Assembly: GCA_035395685.1 (NCBI GenBank)
Contig: DAOPBR010000014.1
Location: 1-56,124 of the forward strand
From: JAKJGA01 sp029554345
GTDB lineage: Bacteria; Spirochaetota; UBA4802; JAFGJZ01
Direction of reading: 5' to 3'
Length of the DNA stretch: 56,124 nucleotides
Below are positions 14,397-24,150 of this stretch, piece after piece. The position numbers were made by a program, and so were the translations under genes. The stretch's first letter is position 1, and every line of letters begins with the position of its first letter. The notes below the pieces were generated by a model. It had not been told where the DNA came from and ran no database searches. It was given only the letters and a program-made list of their open reading frames with translations.

Positions 14397-15478
14397 CACT
14401 TAAAGCCTTTAAGCGGAAGAACCTTATCTTTAATTTTTCCGCTATGCATAAGATCAATGAATTCATCAGAAATATTTTCTGATGCTTTTACGGATTTTTT
14501 CCAATATTTTATTCTCTCCAAGTGATTCTCTCCGAATGTTTTGAAATCGGTTCTGTCCGGTATTTTGCCATACGGTAGACTGGAGATGAATTTATCTGAA
14601 GGAGATACTATCACAACATTTTTAAAATTATCAGCATGTGGCTTTCTCCAGAAAATACTTTTATCAAGCCAACCGGGAATTATTTTATCAGAAAAATGCG
14701 GATAAAGACAAAATTCATTATCGTTACATTTGAAATTTATGTCGAAATGATAATCAGTCATTCCTCCGTCGCGGTAAACTCCGTCAGGTATTCCGTTTAT
14801 TTTATAGACGCCTTTCATTGCAAGAGGTATCGAGCCTGATGCCATTACGGCCTGCTTGAAGTTTCTTTCCATTAATCCATAATGTGATGTTTCTATTTTA
14901 TCAGTAAAGGAATAAGGGAAAATTTTAGAATCAGTTTGAAATATTATCCGCTTAAAAAATTTAGACAAACAGTTTCTTGAAACGGCATTTGTTAAGTAGG
15001 CGGCGGCAAATGCTGCTATCAATAATTCTTTTTTCTCTGTTGAAATTATCGGCTCCGATTTTGCGGCAATGATATTCAGTTTTATAAACGGATGGTTAAG
15101 TATATATTTTATGCTTTTATCAGGAATATATCCATTGAGCATTATTTCTGCTTCGTGAGATATTTCTTCAGGTGAAGGGTGAAGGGAATACTTCTGACCA
15201 AGATATAATTCCTCGAGTTTTGTTATTGCCGTGACCGGGTCTTTCTGGCTCAGCGCGGAAAAACGCCATGCTCCGATTGATGAGCCTATCAAAGAAAGGG
15301 GTTTTTTTCTGTTTTTAAATATTGTTCCGAAAAGCGCTTTGTCAAGATTTGACAGAACAAACCATTTCGGCCCCCCGGCGGCCCCCGCCATAGATATTAT
15401 GTTATTTGCTTTGAATGATCCGTCTTTTATTAATTGAAGAGCTTTTTCGCCGGCTCGTATCGTTACAGCATTTTTCAT
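14396..15478 (-). CDS. Patatin-like phospholipase family protein
   Basis: 360 residues. Oxyanion loop GAAGGPK (32-38), nucleophile elbow G65-S-S-I-G69 with Ser67, and the catalytic aspartate in 'YRDGGMTDYH' together give the Ser-Asp dyad of patatin-like lipases. No signal peptide, so it is probably a cytoplasmic acyl hydrolase; the substrate is unknown. The upstream ribosome site is only CAGGT. The gene is co-transcribed with tadA (overlapping stop/start). Confidence 0.8.
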   Translation of the reverse strand: MKNAVTIRAGEKALQLIKDGSFKANNIISMAGAAGGPKWFVLSNLDKALFGTIFKNRKKPLSLIGSSIGAWRFSALSQKDPVTAITKLEELYLGQKYSLHPSPEEISHEAEIMLNGYIPDKSIKYILNHPFIKLNIIAAKSEPIISTEKKELLIAAFAAAYLTNAVSRNCLSKFFKRIIFQTDSKIFPYSFTDKIETSHYGLMERNFKQAVMASGSIPLAMKGVYKINGIPDGVYRDGGMTDYHFDINFKCNDNEFCLYPHFSDKIIPGWLDKSIFWRKPHADNFKNVVIVSPSDKFISSLPYGKIPDRTDFKTFGENHLERIKYWKKSVKASENISDEFIDLMHSGKIKDKVLPLKGFK

Positions 15479-15571
15479 ATTTACCTGATTTTTATGATTT
15501 TAGATAAAAGAAATTTACAAATATTGATTCAATTTCCATCCTTGAATAATAAAATTTACGGCGGTGTGTAA

Positions 15572-16687
15572 ATGAAAAAAATATTTTTTTTGATATTATT
15601 CATTATCCCTTATTTCATAATTCCTGCTACTGCCGATTATCAGCAGAACATTGACTACTGCCGTGCCAAAATTATCAGCATAATAGACCAGACTAAAACT
15701 GAAAACGGTGCCGAATATACAGAAACGGTTTTTACTTTCAATGTGCTTTCCGGAAAATATGCGGGATCGCAGAAGACCCTTGTTTTTAAGGGACAGACTG
15801 ATGTGCCAAATTATATGAAATACCGCAAAGGTGACAATGTCTTTATCGGTGTAAATACGGTTTACACCACAGATGGAAAAGATGAGTATATTTCAATTTA
15901 TGATATAGATAATTCACGCGGATTGATTGTGCTTCTTGTTTTTGTTCTAATTCTTCTGCTTGTCGTCGGAAAACTCCGAGGATTATTGTCGCTTGCGGGT
16001 TTGCTTATTACTGTACTGCTTATATTTTTCATTTATATTCCGCTTACTTTGAAAGGTTTTTCGCCTTTCGTCTCGACATTCCTGGTTTGTTTTATTTCGA
16101 TTTTGATTACTATTCCGGTTATTACGGGTTTTTCATTGAAAACTATGAATGCCGTCGCCGGAGCTTTTTCCGGAATAATTTTTTCGATGGTTCTATGTGC
16201 GGTAATCGGCGGGGCGATGCATCTTTCCGGTATTGTTACCGATGATCTTCTGACTGTATTTTATGTATCCAATGTAAACATTAATCTTGTAGAAATTGCT
16301 CTTTCCGGAATGATTCTTTCTTCTCTCGGGGCTGTAACTGATATCTCCGTATCCGTTTCATCCGCTATTAACGAATTTTTTGTAGTTCACCCGGGCGTTG
16401 ATTTCAAAACTGCATTTAAATCCGCGATGGAAGTCGGCAGGGATAATCTCGGTTCCATGGTAAACACTCTTATTATGGCTTATGTAGGAAGTTCTGTGGC
16501 ATTAGTTCTTATAATTTATATTAAATATGATTCAACAATGCCGTTTTCGATGATATTTTCGCATAACGAGATTTTAGTCGAAATTTTGAGGTCTTTCGCC
16601 GGATGTGCTGGTATGATTATTTCTGTTCCGGTTACCGCATATGTCGGAGTAAAACTGAATATGATGAAAAGAAAAAACGCATCATAA
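15572..16687 (+). CDS. YibE/F family multi-pass membrane protein
   Basis: 371 residues: signal-like first segment, a periplasmic beta domain (about 22-115), then about seven or eight membrane helices. The signature 'SLGAVTDISVSVSSAINE' and 'GRDNLGSMVNTLIMAYVG' is that of the YibE/F family (PF07907). In Gram-positives the pair has been discussed as a transporter component; the substrate is unknown. The ribosome site is GGCGGTG. Confidence 0.88.
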   Translation: MKKIFFLILFIIPYFIIPATADYQQNIDYCRAKIISIIDQTKTENGAEYTETVFTFNVLSGKYAGSQKTLVFKGQTDVPNYMKYRKGDNVFIGVNTVYTTDGKDEYISIYDIDNSRGLIVLLVFVLILLLVVGKLRGLLSLAGLLITVLLIFFIYIPLTLKGFSPFVSTFLVCFISILITIPVITGFSLKTMNAVAGAFSGIIFSMVLCAVIGGAMHLSGIVTDDLLTVFYVSNVNINLVEIALSGMILSSLGAVTDISVSVSSAINEFFVVHPGVDFKTAFKSAMEVGRDNLGSMVNTLIMAYVGSSVALVLIIYIKYDSTMPFSMIFSHNEILVEILRSFAGCAGMIISVPVTAYVGVKLNMMKRKNAS

Positions 16688-16759
16688 AAAACTTGATTAA
16701 TATCGGCATTATTACCGATGTGAAATTCTATTTATGATTATTTTCTCATGGAGCGGTTA

Positions 16760-18679
16760 ATGATAAAAAAAGAATCTCTTGAGCGCTGGACAATCGAAGA
16801 TGCGGCAGACATCTATGGAATACGCAACTGGGGTGCCGGTTATTTCGATATCTCGTCTGACGGTAACGTTGTGTTTCTGCCGTGCAGAAAAGATGAAAAA
16901 AAGAGTATCAGTCTCACAGAGATTATTGAAGGAATAAAAGCGCGTGGTCTTGATATGCCGGTTCTGCTTAGAGTCGGAAATATCCTTGATTCGCAGATAT
17001 CTCTTCTTCATGAGTCTTTTAGAAGTGCAATTTCAAAATTTTCGTACAAGGGTGAATACCGCGGAGTTTATCCGATTAAGGTTAATCAGCAGCAGCAGGT
17101 GCTTGAAGAAGTAACCAGATTCGGGCGCAAATATCATCACGGTCTCGAAGCAGGCAGTAAGGCTGAACTTATTGCTGCAATTTCACTTTTGCATGATCCG
17201 GATGCGTGTTTAATCTGCAATGGTTATAAGGATGAAGAGTTCATCGACTTGGCATTATACGCTACAAAAATGGGATATAAGTGTTTCATCGTTCTTGAAA
17301 TGCCGGGCGAGCTTGACATGCTTCTTGAGCGAAGTGAAAAGCTCGGAATCGCTCCTCTTCTTGGCGTACGCGTTAAGCTTGCGAGCCGTGCAGGCGGGCA
17401 CTGGACAGAAAGCGGCGGCGACAGAAGTATTTTCGGTCTTACAATTTCCGAGCTTGTCGATGTAATAGATAAGCTAAAGATGAAGAATATGCTAGACAGG
17501 CTGATGCTTCTTCATTATCACCTTGGTTCGCAGATACCTAATATCCGAGACATACGTTCTGCAGTTGTTGAAGCATGCCGTGTTTATTCAGGGATAGTTC
17601 AGGAAGGCGCAGCGATGGGCTACCTTGATCTCGGCGGAGGTCTTGCTGTTGATTATGACGGATCGCAGACAAATTACGTAAACAGCAGAAACTATACTGT
17701 CGATGAATACTGTGCCGATATCATTGAAACGGTTATATCAACACTTGATGAAAATCAGATTCCTCATCCGACAATTGTTACTGAATCGGGCAGAGCGACA
17801 GTTGCCTACTATTCTGTTCTTTTATTTAATGTTCTTGATGTCAGCCGTTTTGAAACAAGAGTTCTTCCTGACTCTCTTCCAGAGGGGATTAATGAAAATG
17901 TCATAAATCTACTTGATGCATATAAATCCATCAATCTGAAAAATCTGCGCGAGTGTTATAATGACGCGATTTTCTATAGAGATGAAATCCGCCAGCTTTT
18001 TAAACACGGAGACGTTTCCCTGCGCGACAGGGCACTTGCGGAAAATATTTTCTGGCATATAATGGTTGCTGTTTCAAAAAACACACAGAATATGAAGACC
18101 ATTCCTCACGATTTTGACGGTCTCGATGCCGCTCTTGCTGATACATATTACTGCAATTTCAGCGTATTCCAGTCGCTTCCGGATTCATGGGCGATAGGTC
18201 ATGTTTTTCCTATTATGCCGATTCACCGGCTGAATGAACAGCCGTCGCGAAAAGCTATAATTGCCGATATCACATGCGACTGCGACGGAAAAATAGACAA
18301 GTTCATTGATGCGCACAATGTCAGAAACACTCTCCCTGTTCATAATCTTAAAGCAGATGATGAATATTATCTCGGAGCTTTTTTAGTAGGAGCTTACCAG
18401 GAGACCTTAGGTGATCTTCATAATCTTCTCGGAGATACAAATGTAGTCACTATCCGTGTTGATGAAAACGGAGATTACTTTTTTGTCGGTGAACTTGAAG
18501 GAGATTCCGTGTCGGACGTTCTAACTTATGTTGAATATGACATTAAGGCTATGAAGACCCGTCTTAGGGAAAGCGCTGAAGACGCTGTTCGGAAAAAGCG
18601 TATTTCGGTAAATGAACGTGCTGAGATTCTCAAAGCTTTTGAAGACGGATTGAACGGTTATACGTATTTTGAAAGATAA
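16760..18679 (+). CDS. speA: Biosynthetic arginine decarboxylase
   Basis: 639 residues, a fold-III PLP enzyme making agmatine from arginine for polyamine synthesis. Seen: the PLP lysine in 'VYPIKVNQQQQVLE', 'LHYHLGSQIPNI', the glycine loop 'YLDLGGGLAVDYDGS', 'TESGRATVAYYSVL', 'DITCDCDGKIDKF' and 'LGAFLVGAYQETLGDLHNLLG', all typical of full-length SpeA. The start ATG at 16760 is preceded by GGAG with a 6-base spacer; an ATG four codons earlier contains that ribosome site. Length agrees with the family. Confidence 0.97.
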   Translation: MIKKESLERWTIEDAADIYGIRNWGAGYFDISSDGNVVFLPCRKDEKKSISLTEIIEGIKARGLDMPVLLRVGNILDSQISLLHESFRSAISKFSYKGEYRGVYPIKVNQQQQVLEEVTRFGRKYHHGLEAGSKAELIAAISLLHDPDACLICNGYKDEEFIDLALYATKMGYKCFIVLEMPGELDMLLERSEKLGIAPLLGVRVKLASRAGGHWTESGGDRSIFGLTISELVDVIDKLKMKNMLDRLMLLHYHLGSQIPNIRDIRSAVVEACRVYSGIVQEGAAMGYLDLGGGLAVDYDGSQTNYVNSRNYTVDEYCADIIETVISTLDENQIPHPTIVTESGRATVAYYSVLLFNVLDVSRFETRVLPDSLPEGINENVINLLDAYKSINLKNLRECYNDAIFYRDEIRQLFKHGDVSLRDRALAENIFWHIMVAVSKNTQNMKTIPHDFDGLDAALADTYYCNFSVFQSLPDSWAIGHVFPIMPIHRLNEQPSRKAIIADITCDCDGKIDKFIDAHNVRNTLPVHNLKADDEYYLGAFLVGAYQETLGDLHNLLGDTNVVTIRVDENGDYFFVGELEGDSVSDVLTYVEYDIKAMKTRLRESAEDAVRKKRISVNERAEILKAFEDGLNGYTYFER

Positions 18680-18700
18680 ACACAAGAGGCATTCCGTATA

Positions 18701-19555
18701 ATGAAAATATCATGTCTTGGACCTTCGGGATCTTTTACTGAAATGGCTGCTCTTAATTATATCAGTCAGTCGTCTTTAAAATATGATATTATTCTTTATC
18801 CCAATATTATGAAAGCTTTTGAAGCTATTGGTGTTGAAGCCGAAGCCGGAATTATACCGATTGAAAATATGATCGAAGGATTTATTCCTTTGTCTCTGGA
18901 TCTTCTGGCGGATACAAAACTGAAAATTGTTGATGAAATAATGATTCCCGTAAAGTTTAGTTTCGCGGCGAACTGCAAATCACTGAGTGATGTGAAGAAA
19001 GTGTATGTGCAGTTTGCGGCACACGGCCAGTGCCGTAAATTTTTTTCTACACTGAAAGATGATGTGCAGATAATTACAACTGACAGTAACTCATCTTCCT
19101 ATGATGAAGTTTGTTCCGGAAAAGAAGGCGAGGCTGCGGTTATTCCTTATCACATGCTTTCGTTTAAGAGTTTTGATTTATCAATTGAAGATATAACTGA
19201 TAATGAAAAAAACAGAACACGTTTCATTGTTCTGTCCGAGAAGCCTGAGGAACTGTTAACGGGGCGCCGCGAAAAGACTACAATTATAATTACTGAAGCA
19301 GAAGATAAGCCGGGTTCGCTTTATAATATTCTCGGTTCATTTCACCGAAGAAATCTCAATCTTTCTTCAATTATTTCGCGTCCCAACAAGATAGACTTTG
19401 GTAAATATTTCTTTTTTATGGATATAGATGCTCCTTATCCTGATAATATTGACCTTGCTAATGCCGTCGAAGAAATTGCCGACAGAAACAAGGTCAAGGT
19501 TCTGGGTTCGTATCCAGCAAGCAGAATATTAACTAATTTTCACTCACGAAGTTGA
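18701..19555 (+). CDS. pheA: Prephenate dehydratase
   Basis: 284 residues. It converts prephenate to phenylpyruvate in phenylalanine synthesis. The dehydratase domain (1-185) has 'LGPSGSFTEMAA', 'GIIPIENMIEG' and the catalytic TRF in 'KNRTRFIVL'. The C-terminal ACT domain (about 197-275) has 'DKPGSLYNILGSFHRRNLNLSSI' and 'ISRPNK', equivalent to the GALV and ESRP phenylalanine-binding motifs, so feedback inhibition is likely. There is no chorismate mutase domain. It is 21 bases after speA and probably co-transcribed. Its 3' end overlaps the convergent esterase-like gene by 23 bases. Confidence 0.94.
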   Translation: MKISCLGPSGSFTEMAALNYISQSSLKYDIILYPNIMKAFEAIGVEAEAGIIPIENMIEGFIPLSLDLLADTKLKIVDEIMIPVKFSFAANCKSLSDVKKVYVQFAAHGQCRKFFSTLKDDVQIITTDSNSSSYDEVCSGKEGEAAVIPYHMLSFKSFDLSIEDITDNEKNRTRFIVLSEKPEELLTGRREKTTIIITEAEDKPGSLYNILGSFHRRNLNLSSIISRPNKIDFGKYFFFMDIDAPYPDNIDLANAVEEIADRNKVKVLGSYPASRILTNFHSRS

Positions 19556-20399
19556 GAAAGTTCAGAATTGAAGGATTATATGTTCCCCAGTCGTGTAGTC
19601 CGTTTCTATGACTGTAAAATCTAAACTGTACATTTGAATTTTTCTTTCTTATCGTATTTAACCTTACGCCGAACATCATCGATTGATCCGGATTCACCAT
19701 ATAATCTTCGCTTCCATGGGCAAGAAAAAGTACAACATCAGAAAAGTTTTCGGCAAGTATGATGAGATTGTCTGTTGTTTTCCATCTTTCGGGATTTGCC
19801 TTATAAGCTCCAAGATGATTGATGATAGACGGATTTCTTTTTAGAGTCTCATTGTCGTAGCATCCGCCAAATCCACCGACATATTTGAAAAACTTGGGAT
19901 ATCTGGCTATGCAAAGAAACGCGCCTCTTGCACCGGTTCCAGTTCCGACAACCATTGATTTATCGCGCTTATTGAATGCATTGAATTTTTTCTGTGCGTG
20001 CGGAATAAGATATTCGCCGATCCATTTAATTCCCGGTATAGCGCTCCATTTCAATCTTGTTTCAGGGAAAAATTCCGATTCGTACGCGCTTGTTTTCATG
20101 TCAGGGGCTATAAGAATATAATTTCTTTTCTCTGCTTCTCTTGTGAACAGACTCTTCTGAATCCATTCGGATGAACTTTCATTATAATCGTGAAGAAGCA
20201 AAACCGTAATCATGTCTCCGCCTGTATATTTTGAAGGAATATAAACGGAATATGTTCCTTCTACTTTCGTTCCGTTATATTCGGCAGATATCTTAATATT
20301 TCTTGTCCATTTCCCTTTCTCTATTGAATCTTCTGCCTGGAGCGGACAAAACAATAATGCCGCGCATAATAAATAGACCGCTGTTACTGCACTCTTCAT
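19533..20399 (-). CDS. Secreted esterase-D-like alpha/beta hydrolase lacking the nucleophile
   Basis: 288 residues with a signal peptide (about 1-22). The fold resembles the esterase D / feruloyl esterase group: 'YSVYIPSKYTGGDMITVLLLHDYNES', 'LIPHAQKKF', 'HGSEDYMVNPDQS' (acid) and 'GLHDWGTY' (His). The nucleophile elbow should read GxSxG but is G152-T-G-T-G156, with glycine (codon at 19938-19940) where serine belongs. The protein is probably not an active serine esterase; it may bind a ligand. Last gene of the nadE operon, overlapping the previous gene by ATGA. Confidence 0.75.
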   Translation of the reverse strand: MKSAVTAVYLLCAALLFCPLQAEDSIEKGKWTRNIKISAEYNGTKVEGTYSVYIPSKYTGGDMITVLLLHDYNESSSEWIQKSLFTREAEKRNYILIAPDMKTSAYESEFFPETRLKWSAIPGIKWIGEYLIPHAQKKFNAFNKRDKSMVVGTGTGARGAFLCIARYPKFFKYVGGFGGCYDNETLKRNPSIINHLGAYKANPERWKTTDNLIILAENFSDVVLFLAHGSEDYMVNPDQSMMFGVRLNTIRKKNSNVQFRFYSHRNGLHDWGTYNPSILNFLNFVSEN

Positions 20400-20956
20400 C
20401 TTTGTCTCCTGTTTTCAAAATGTCGTTCTATTGTTTTTAAAAATCTGTTTGTATCCGCATTGATAACTTTTTTTAAGGCGTGTTCAAGTCTTTTTTTTGA
20501 ATCTTTTTCTTTTGCAGAATTAACGTATTGATTTATTTTTGAAATAGTACTGTCATCCGAAAGATTGACTGCTTTCAGTGTTACTTCCGTTTTGCCGTCA
20601 GAATCCAGGATTATTTTGCCGAGAATCACGGTGTCAATTTTTAATTCCGAAATTAGATAATCTTTAATGACCGGGTCGATTATTCCCGTGAAGGATTCGC
20701 TAACGTTAATGCCTGTTTTAAGGGCGAATTTTTGCGCCGTCTCTTTTCCTGAATTTATAAAATTTTCGGGCAGAATGGAAGCGGTATATTCTTCAGAATA
20801 ATTATTTCCGGCTCTATTGACTTTTGATCCGTTAATCTCATCGATAAGTATCATGCATTTAATCTTTTCCGGTACGATAATCCGGTCAGTTTTTCTTTCA
20901 GGAGCTGTAGTGCAGAATGAGCATGCAATCAGCAATAATAAGATGATATTTTTCAT
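20396..20956 (-). CDS. Small lipoprotein, unknown function
   Basis: 186 residues. MKNIILLLLIAC gives a lipobox with Cys12, so a lipid-anchored envelope protein is expected. The body is a mixed alpha/beta domain ('VILGKIILDSDGKTEVTLKAVNLSDDSTI') resembling putative secretin-associated or CsgG-like nucleotide-free domains; this is not secure. The ATG at 20956 overlaps the stop of the RlmK-like gene (ATGA) and has GAGGAAAA upstream. A start eight codons earlier is rejected. Confidence 0.65.
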   Translation of the reverse strand: MKNIILLLLIACSFCTTAPERKTDRIIVPEKIKCMILIDEINGSKVNRAGNNYSEEYTASILPENFINSGKETAQKFALKTGINVSESFTGIIDPVIKDYLISELKIDTVILGKIILDSDGKTEVTLKAVNLSDDSTISKINQYVNSAKEKDSKKRLEHALKKVINADTNRFLKTIERHFENRRQR

Positions 20957-21930
20957 TTTTCCTCGTGTTTTATTAACCACGCCCGGTGGATTTTCTTATC
21001 TTTAAAATCAAATGGAATCGTTTTCTCTGATACGTCTTCTGCTGAACATTTATCGAGAAGACTTGTGTCGAGTTTGATTGTACGCGAATTTGTAGAAAAA
21101 AATATCATTCCGCCTTTATTGAGATTTTTTAGCGCAGAATTAATCAAAAAAGGATAATCGATATTTACGTCAAAGAATGAATCCATTTTTTTTGAGCGTG
21201 ATATTGTCGGAGGGTCAATTATTATAAGATCAAATTTTTCACCGGAATATGATTTAAGAAATTTAATGCAGTCTTCTCTTAGAACTTTATTCGACTGTGC
21301 CTTTATTCCGTTAGTTTCAAAATTATTTCTGCTCCACTCCGTGTAGGTGTTTGACATGTCAACGCTAAGAGTTGATTTAGCGCCGGCTTTCGCGGCATAC
21401 ACGCTGAATGATGAAGTATATGAAAAAAGATTTAAAACCTTTCTGCCTTCAGCGAATTTTGAAACGAAGAGCCTGGCATCCTTGTGGTCAAGAAAAAGTC
21501 CCGTATCAAGATAATCGTGCAGATTGATTAGGAATTTATGCGAGTTTTCAAACACCGTGAAAAAATGTTTCGAATCCGAAAGTTTCTCGTATTGCTGAAA
21601 TTTCTCGCGTTTTATTCTGTATTTCCACACAGTTTCGCATTCTTCGGAGAATAAGCTGTTTACGGATTTGTTAACGCTTTCTTCAAAATCATTATCAGGT
21701 TTTGAGTCTTCACGGTTTTTCGCAAAATACTGAATACATAGTTTCCCTGCGTAATAATCAATCGCAAGAGGAAATGAAGGAATATCCCTGTCATATAGTC
21801 TGAAGCAGTCGCTTGAAGTTCTTCTGCACCATTTGCGTATATGCTTGTAGTTTTTTCTTATTCTGTTAAGTAAAATATCATCGCTTTTTTCATTGTCCGA
21901 GAGTTCAAGAAGAACAGGTTTTTCATTCAA
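20953..21930 (-). CDS. RlmK-type 23S rRNA (guanine-2069-N7) methyltransferase, stand-alone
   Basis: 325 residues. The sequence follows the RlmK half of E. coli RlmKL: 'NRIRKNYKHIRKWCRR...CFRLYDRDIPSFPLAID', 'LDTGLFLDHKDAR', SAM loop 'LNLFSYTSSFSVYAAKAGA', 'SVDMSNTYTEWSRNNF', catalytic 'IIIDPPTISRSKKMDSFFDV'. The RlmL half and THUMP domain are absent. The expected reaction is m7G at 23S position 2069 (E. coli numbering). An RlmI-like m5C activity is the alternative but the D-P-P-T-I-S-R-S-K-K-M pattern favours RlmK. It overlaps the phosphatase gene by 8 bases. Confidence 0.82.
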   Translation of the reverse strand: MNEKPVLLELSDNEKSDDILLNRIRKNYKHIRKWCRRTSSDCFRLYDRDIPSFPLAIDYYAGKLCIQYFAKNREDSKPDNDFEESVNKSVNSLFSEECETVWKYRIKREKFQQYEKLSDSKHFFTVFENSHKFLINLHDYLDTGLFLDHKDARLFVSKFAEGRKVLNLFSYTSSFSVYAAKAGAKSTLSVDMSNTYTEWSRNNFETNGIKAQSNKVLREDCIKFLKSYSGEKFDLIIIDPPTISRSKKMDSFFDVNIDYPFLINSALKNLNKGGMIFFSTNSRTIKLDTSLLDKCSAEDVSEKTIPFDFKDKKIHRAWLIKHEEK

Positions 21931-22519
21931 GGTGATTTGCGTCTCCGAAGTAAATTAATTTAAAATTGCCGGAAGAGTAATCAAGGCAAGTTATTGATGT
22001 CGGTTTTAAATATTCTCCATCCCATATTTCTGATACATTTTTTCCAAGTGCTGATGCAATCATTGCTCTGATTGCGATAGTATGGCTTATAATAATAAAA
22101 TCATTCTGTTCTTTTTGCGCGAGAAGGCGTAGAACTTCTCCGGTGCGTTTGTAAATGTCAAAAAAAGTTTCGCCTCCGTCGACGGAAAAGTTTTCAGGAT
22201 GATGCCAGAAATTGTCAAACTGAACCGGGTTTTCTTTTTCAATTTCCGACTGTTCTCTTCCTTCCCATGTTCCGAGACTTATTTCACGCAATGAATCAAG
22301 ATATTCGGCGTTGGAATCTTTGATGGCAATGGAAAGCGTGGTGCGGGCACGGCCGGAAGTACTGCAGTAAATTGAATCGAATTTTATTGATTCAAGCCGT
22401 TTGCCGAGCATGGCGCTTTGAAGCTTGCCCTTTTCTGTAAGCGGGCCGTCGCCCCAGCCCTGAAGTCTTTTTGATACATTCCATTCTGTTTCAGCATGAC
22501 GTATAAGATAAATTTTCAC
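21923..22519 (-). CDS. Histidine phosphatase family protein
   Basis: 198 residues of the phosphoglycerate mutase-like superfamily. RHAET (7-11) carries the phospho-accepting His; 'GPLTEKGKLQSAMLGKRL', 'SGRARTTLSIA' and 'ISHTIAIRAMI' complete the catalytic pocket. The specificity (CobC, GpmB or another phosphatase) cannot be read from sequence. Overlaps nadE by ATGA. Confidence 0.88.
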   Translation of the reverse strand: MKIYLIRHAETEWNVSKRLQGWGDGPLTEKGKLQSAMLGKRLESIKFDSIYCSTSGRARTTLSIAIKDSNAEYLDSLREISLGTWEGREQSEIEKENPVQFDNFWHHPENFSVDGGETFFDIYKRTGEVLRLLAQKEQNDFIIISHTIAIRAMIASALGKNVSEIWDGEYLKPTSITCLDYSSGNFKLIYFGDANHLE

Positions 22520-24144
22520 GGAATATACCTCTGAACAATCGGGTATCTTCTTCCGATACCGAAAGCTTTCCCTGTCACTTTAAGTCCCGGTGCCGCCTGG
22601 CGCCGTTTGTATTCGTTGCGGTCAATAGCTTTTAAGACAAATTCCACGGTTGCCTTATCAAAGCCTTTTTGAATGATTTCAGCGCTTGACATCTTTTTTT
22701 CGATATAGCATTCGATTATGCTGTCCAGGATATCATACGGCGGAAGCGTGTCCTGATCCGTCTGGTTTTCTCTAAGTTCAGCCGAAGGCGGTTTTGTAAT
22801 CGTGTCCGACGGAATGATTTCGCCGTTTCGGTTGATGAATTTTGAAAGCTCGTAAACTGTGGTTTTCGGAAGATCGGATATTACTGCGAGCCCGCCGTTC
22901 ATGTCTCCGTAAAGAGTGCAGTAACCCATCGAAAGCTCGGATTTATTTCCGGTTGAAAGCAGAAGTGCTGAAAATTTATTGCTGTATGCCATCAGAAGAT
23001 TTCCGCGGATTCTTGCCTGAAGATTTTCTTCCGTGACATCGGGCTTTGCATTTTTGAAAACATGCGCAAGATCTTCTATATATGATTCATGAAGACGCTT
23101 TATTGGAATTATCTCAAAATTGATTCCGAGATTATCTGCAAGTTTTTTTGAGTCATCAACGCTTCCCTGAGAAGAAAATACTGAAGGCATTGTGATTCCT
23201 GTTACGTTTTCTTTGCCAAGCGCTTTAGCTGCAATCACTGCGGTAAGCGCAGAATCAATTCCGCCGCTTAAGCCCAAAAGTGCTTTGTTGAAACCGCTTT
23301 TGTGAGCATAATCTCTGAGTCCGCAGATGAGAGCGGATTCAATTTCCTCGAGAAGATTATCGTTAAAATGAATTTGATTTTCTGAGCCGAATAAATGATA
23401 AGTGATGCCTTCCTCAAAATATTTTCCGGTCGATGTGATCTGTCCTTTTTTATTTACACCGAAGGATGATCCGTCAAATACCAGCGAATCGTTTCCTCCG
23501 ACCTGATTCACATAAACAATTTCAATTGCATACTTTTTCGCGATGGAAGAGGCCATTTCTCTTCTGGACTGAATTTTGCCAGTAACAAAAGGCGAAGCAG
23601 ATATGTTTATCAGAAGATCTATTTTCTTTTCCGCATAGATGGAGACTGGGTCGATATCGTACTTGCGTCCGCCGGTAAATTCGGAGTCCTCACAGTTCCA
23701 GATATCTTCGCAGACTGTTAGACCGATTTTAATTCCTTTAAATTCTACCGGAAGATATGAATTACCCGAAGTAAAATATCTTTCTTCATCGAATACATCA
23801 TAATTCGGAAGAAGTGTTTTATTATATGTTCTTATAATTTTTCCGTGTGAGATAAAAAGTGCAGAATTGAAAATGTTTCCTGATTCATCGGTTGTTGCGG
23901 CGCCGATTACAACGGCGGTATCTGAAACTTTTGAAGCTATTTCAATTAATGAATCAATGTTCTGTTTTATAAGAGCTTTGTTTTCCAAAAGATCCATCGG
24001 CGGATAACCGATTGTAGCAAGTTCGGGAAAGACAATTATGTCCGCATTTTGTTTTCCGGATTCTTCAATTAGATTGATTATTTTATTCTTGTTGCCTGAA
24101 ATGTCTCCGACAATCGGATTAAACTGCGCGAGAGCGATTTTCAT
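22516..24144 (-). CDS. nadE: Glutamine-dependent NAD+ synthetase
   Basis: 542 residues in two domains. The N-terminal nitrilase-type glutaminase (1-260) has Glu41, Lys109 and Cys145 (LTVCEDIWN) as the triad. The C-terminal ATP-pyrophosphatase has LSGGIDSA (about 293), 'STGNKSELSMGY' and 'GGLAVISDLPKTTVYEL'. It amidates nicotinic acid adenine dinucleotide to NAD+ using glutamine. The start has AGGTATTT upstream and follows the HEAT protein gene by 6 bases. Confidence 0.97.
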   Translation of the reverse strand: MKIALAQFNPIVGDISGNKNKIINLIEESGKQNADIIVFPELATIGYPPMDLLENKALIKQNIDSLIEIASKVSDTAVVIGAATTDESGNIFNSALFISHGKIIRTYNKTLLPNYDVFDEERYFTSGNSYLPVEFKGIKIGLTVCEDIWNCEDSEFTGGRKYDIDPVSIYAEKKIDLLINISASPFVTGKIQSRREMASSIAKKYAIEIVYVNQVGGNDSLVFDGSSFGVNKKGQITSTGKYFEEGITYHLFGSENQIHFNDNLLEEIESALICGLRDYAHKSGFNKALLGLSGGIDSALTAVIAAKALGKENVTGITMPSVFSSQGSVDDSKKLADNLGINFEIIPIKRLHESYIEDLAHVFKNAKPDVTEENLQARIRGNLLMAYSNKFSALLLSTGNKSELSMGYCTLYGDMNGGLAVISDLPKTTVYELSKFINRNGEIIPSDTITKPPSAELRENQTDQDTLPPYDILDSIIECYIEKKMSSAEIIQKGFDKATVEFVLKAIDRNEYKRRQAAPGLKVTGKAFGIGRRYPIVQRYIP

Positions 24145-24150
24145 AAATAC

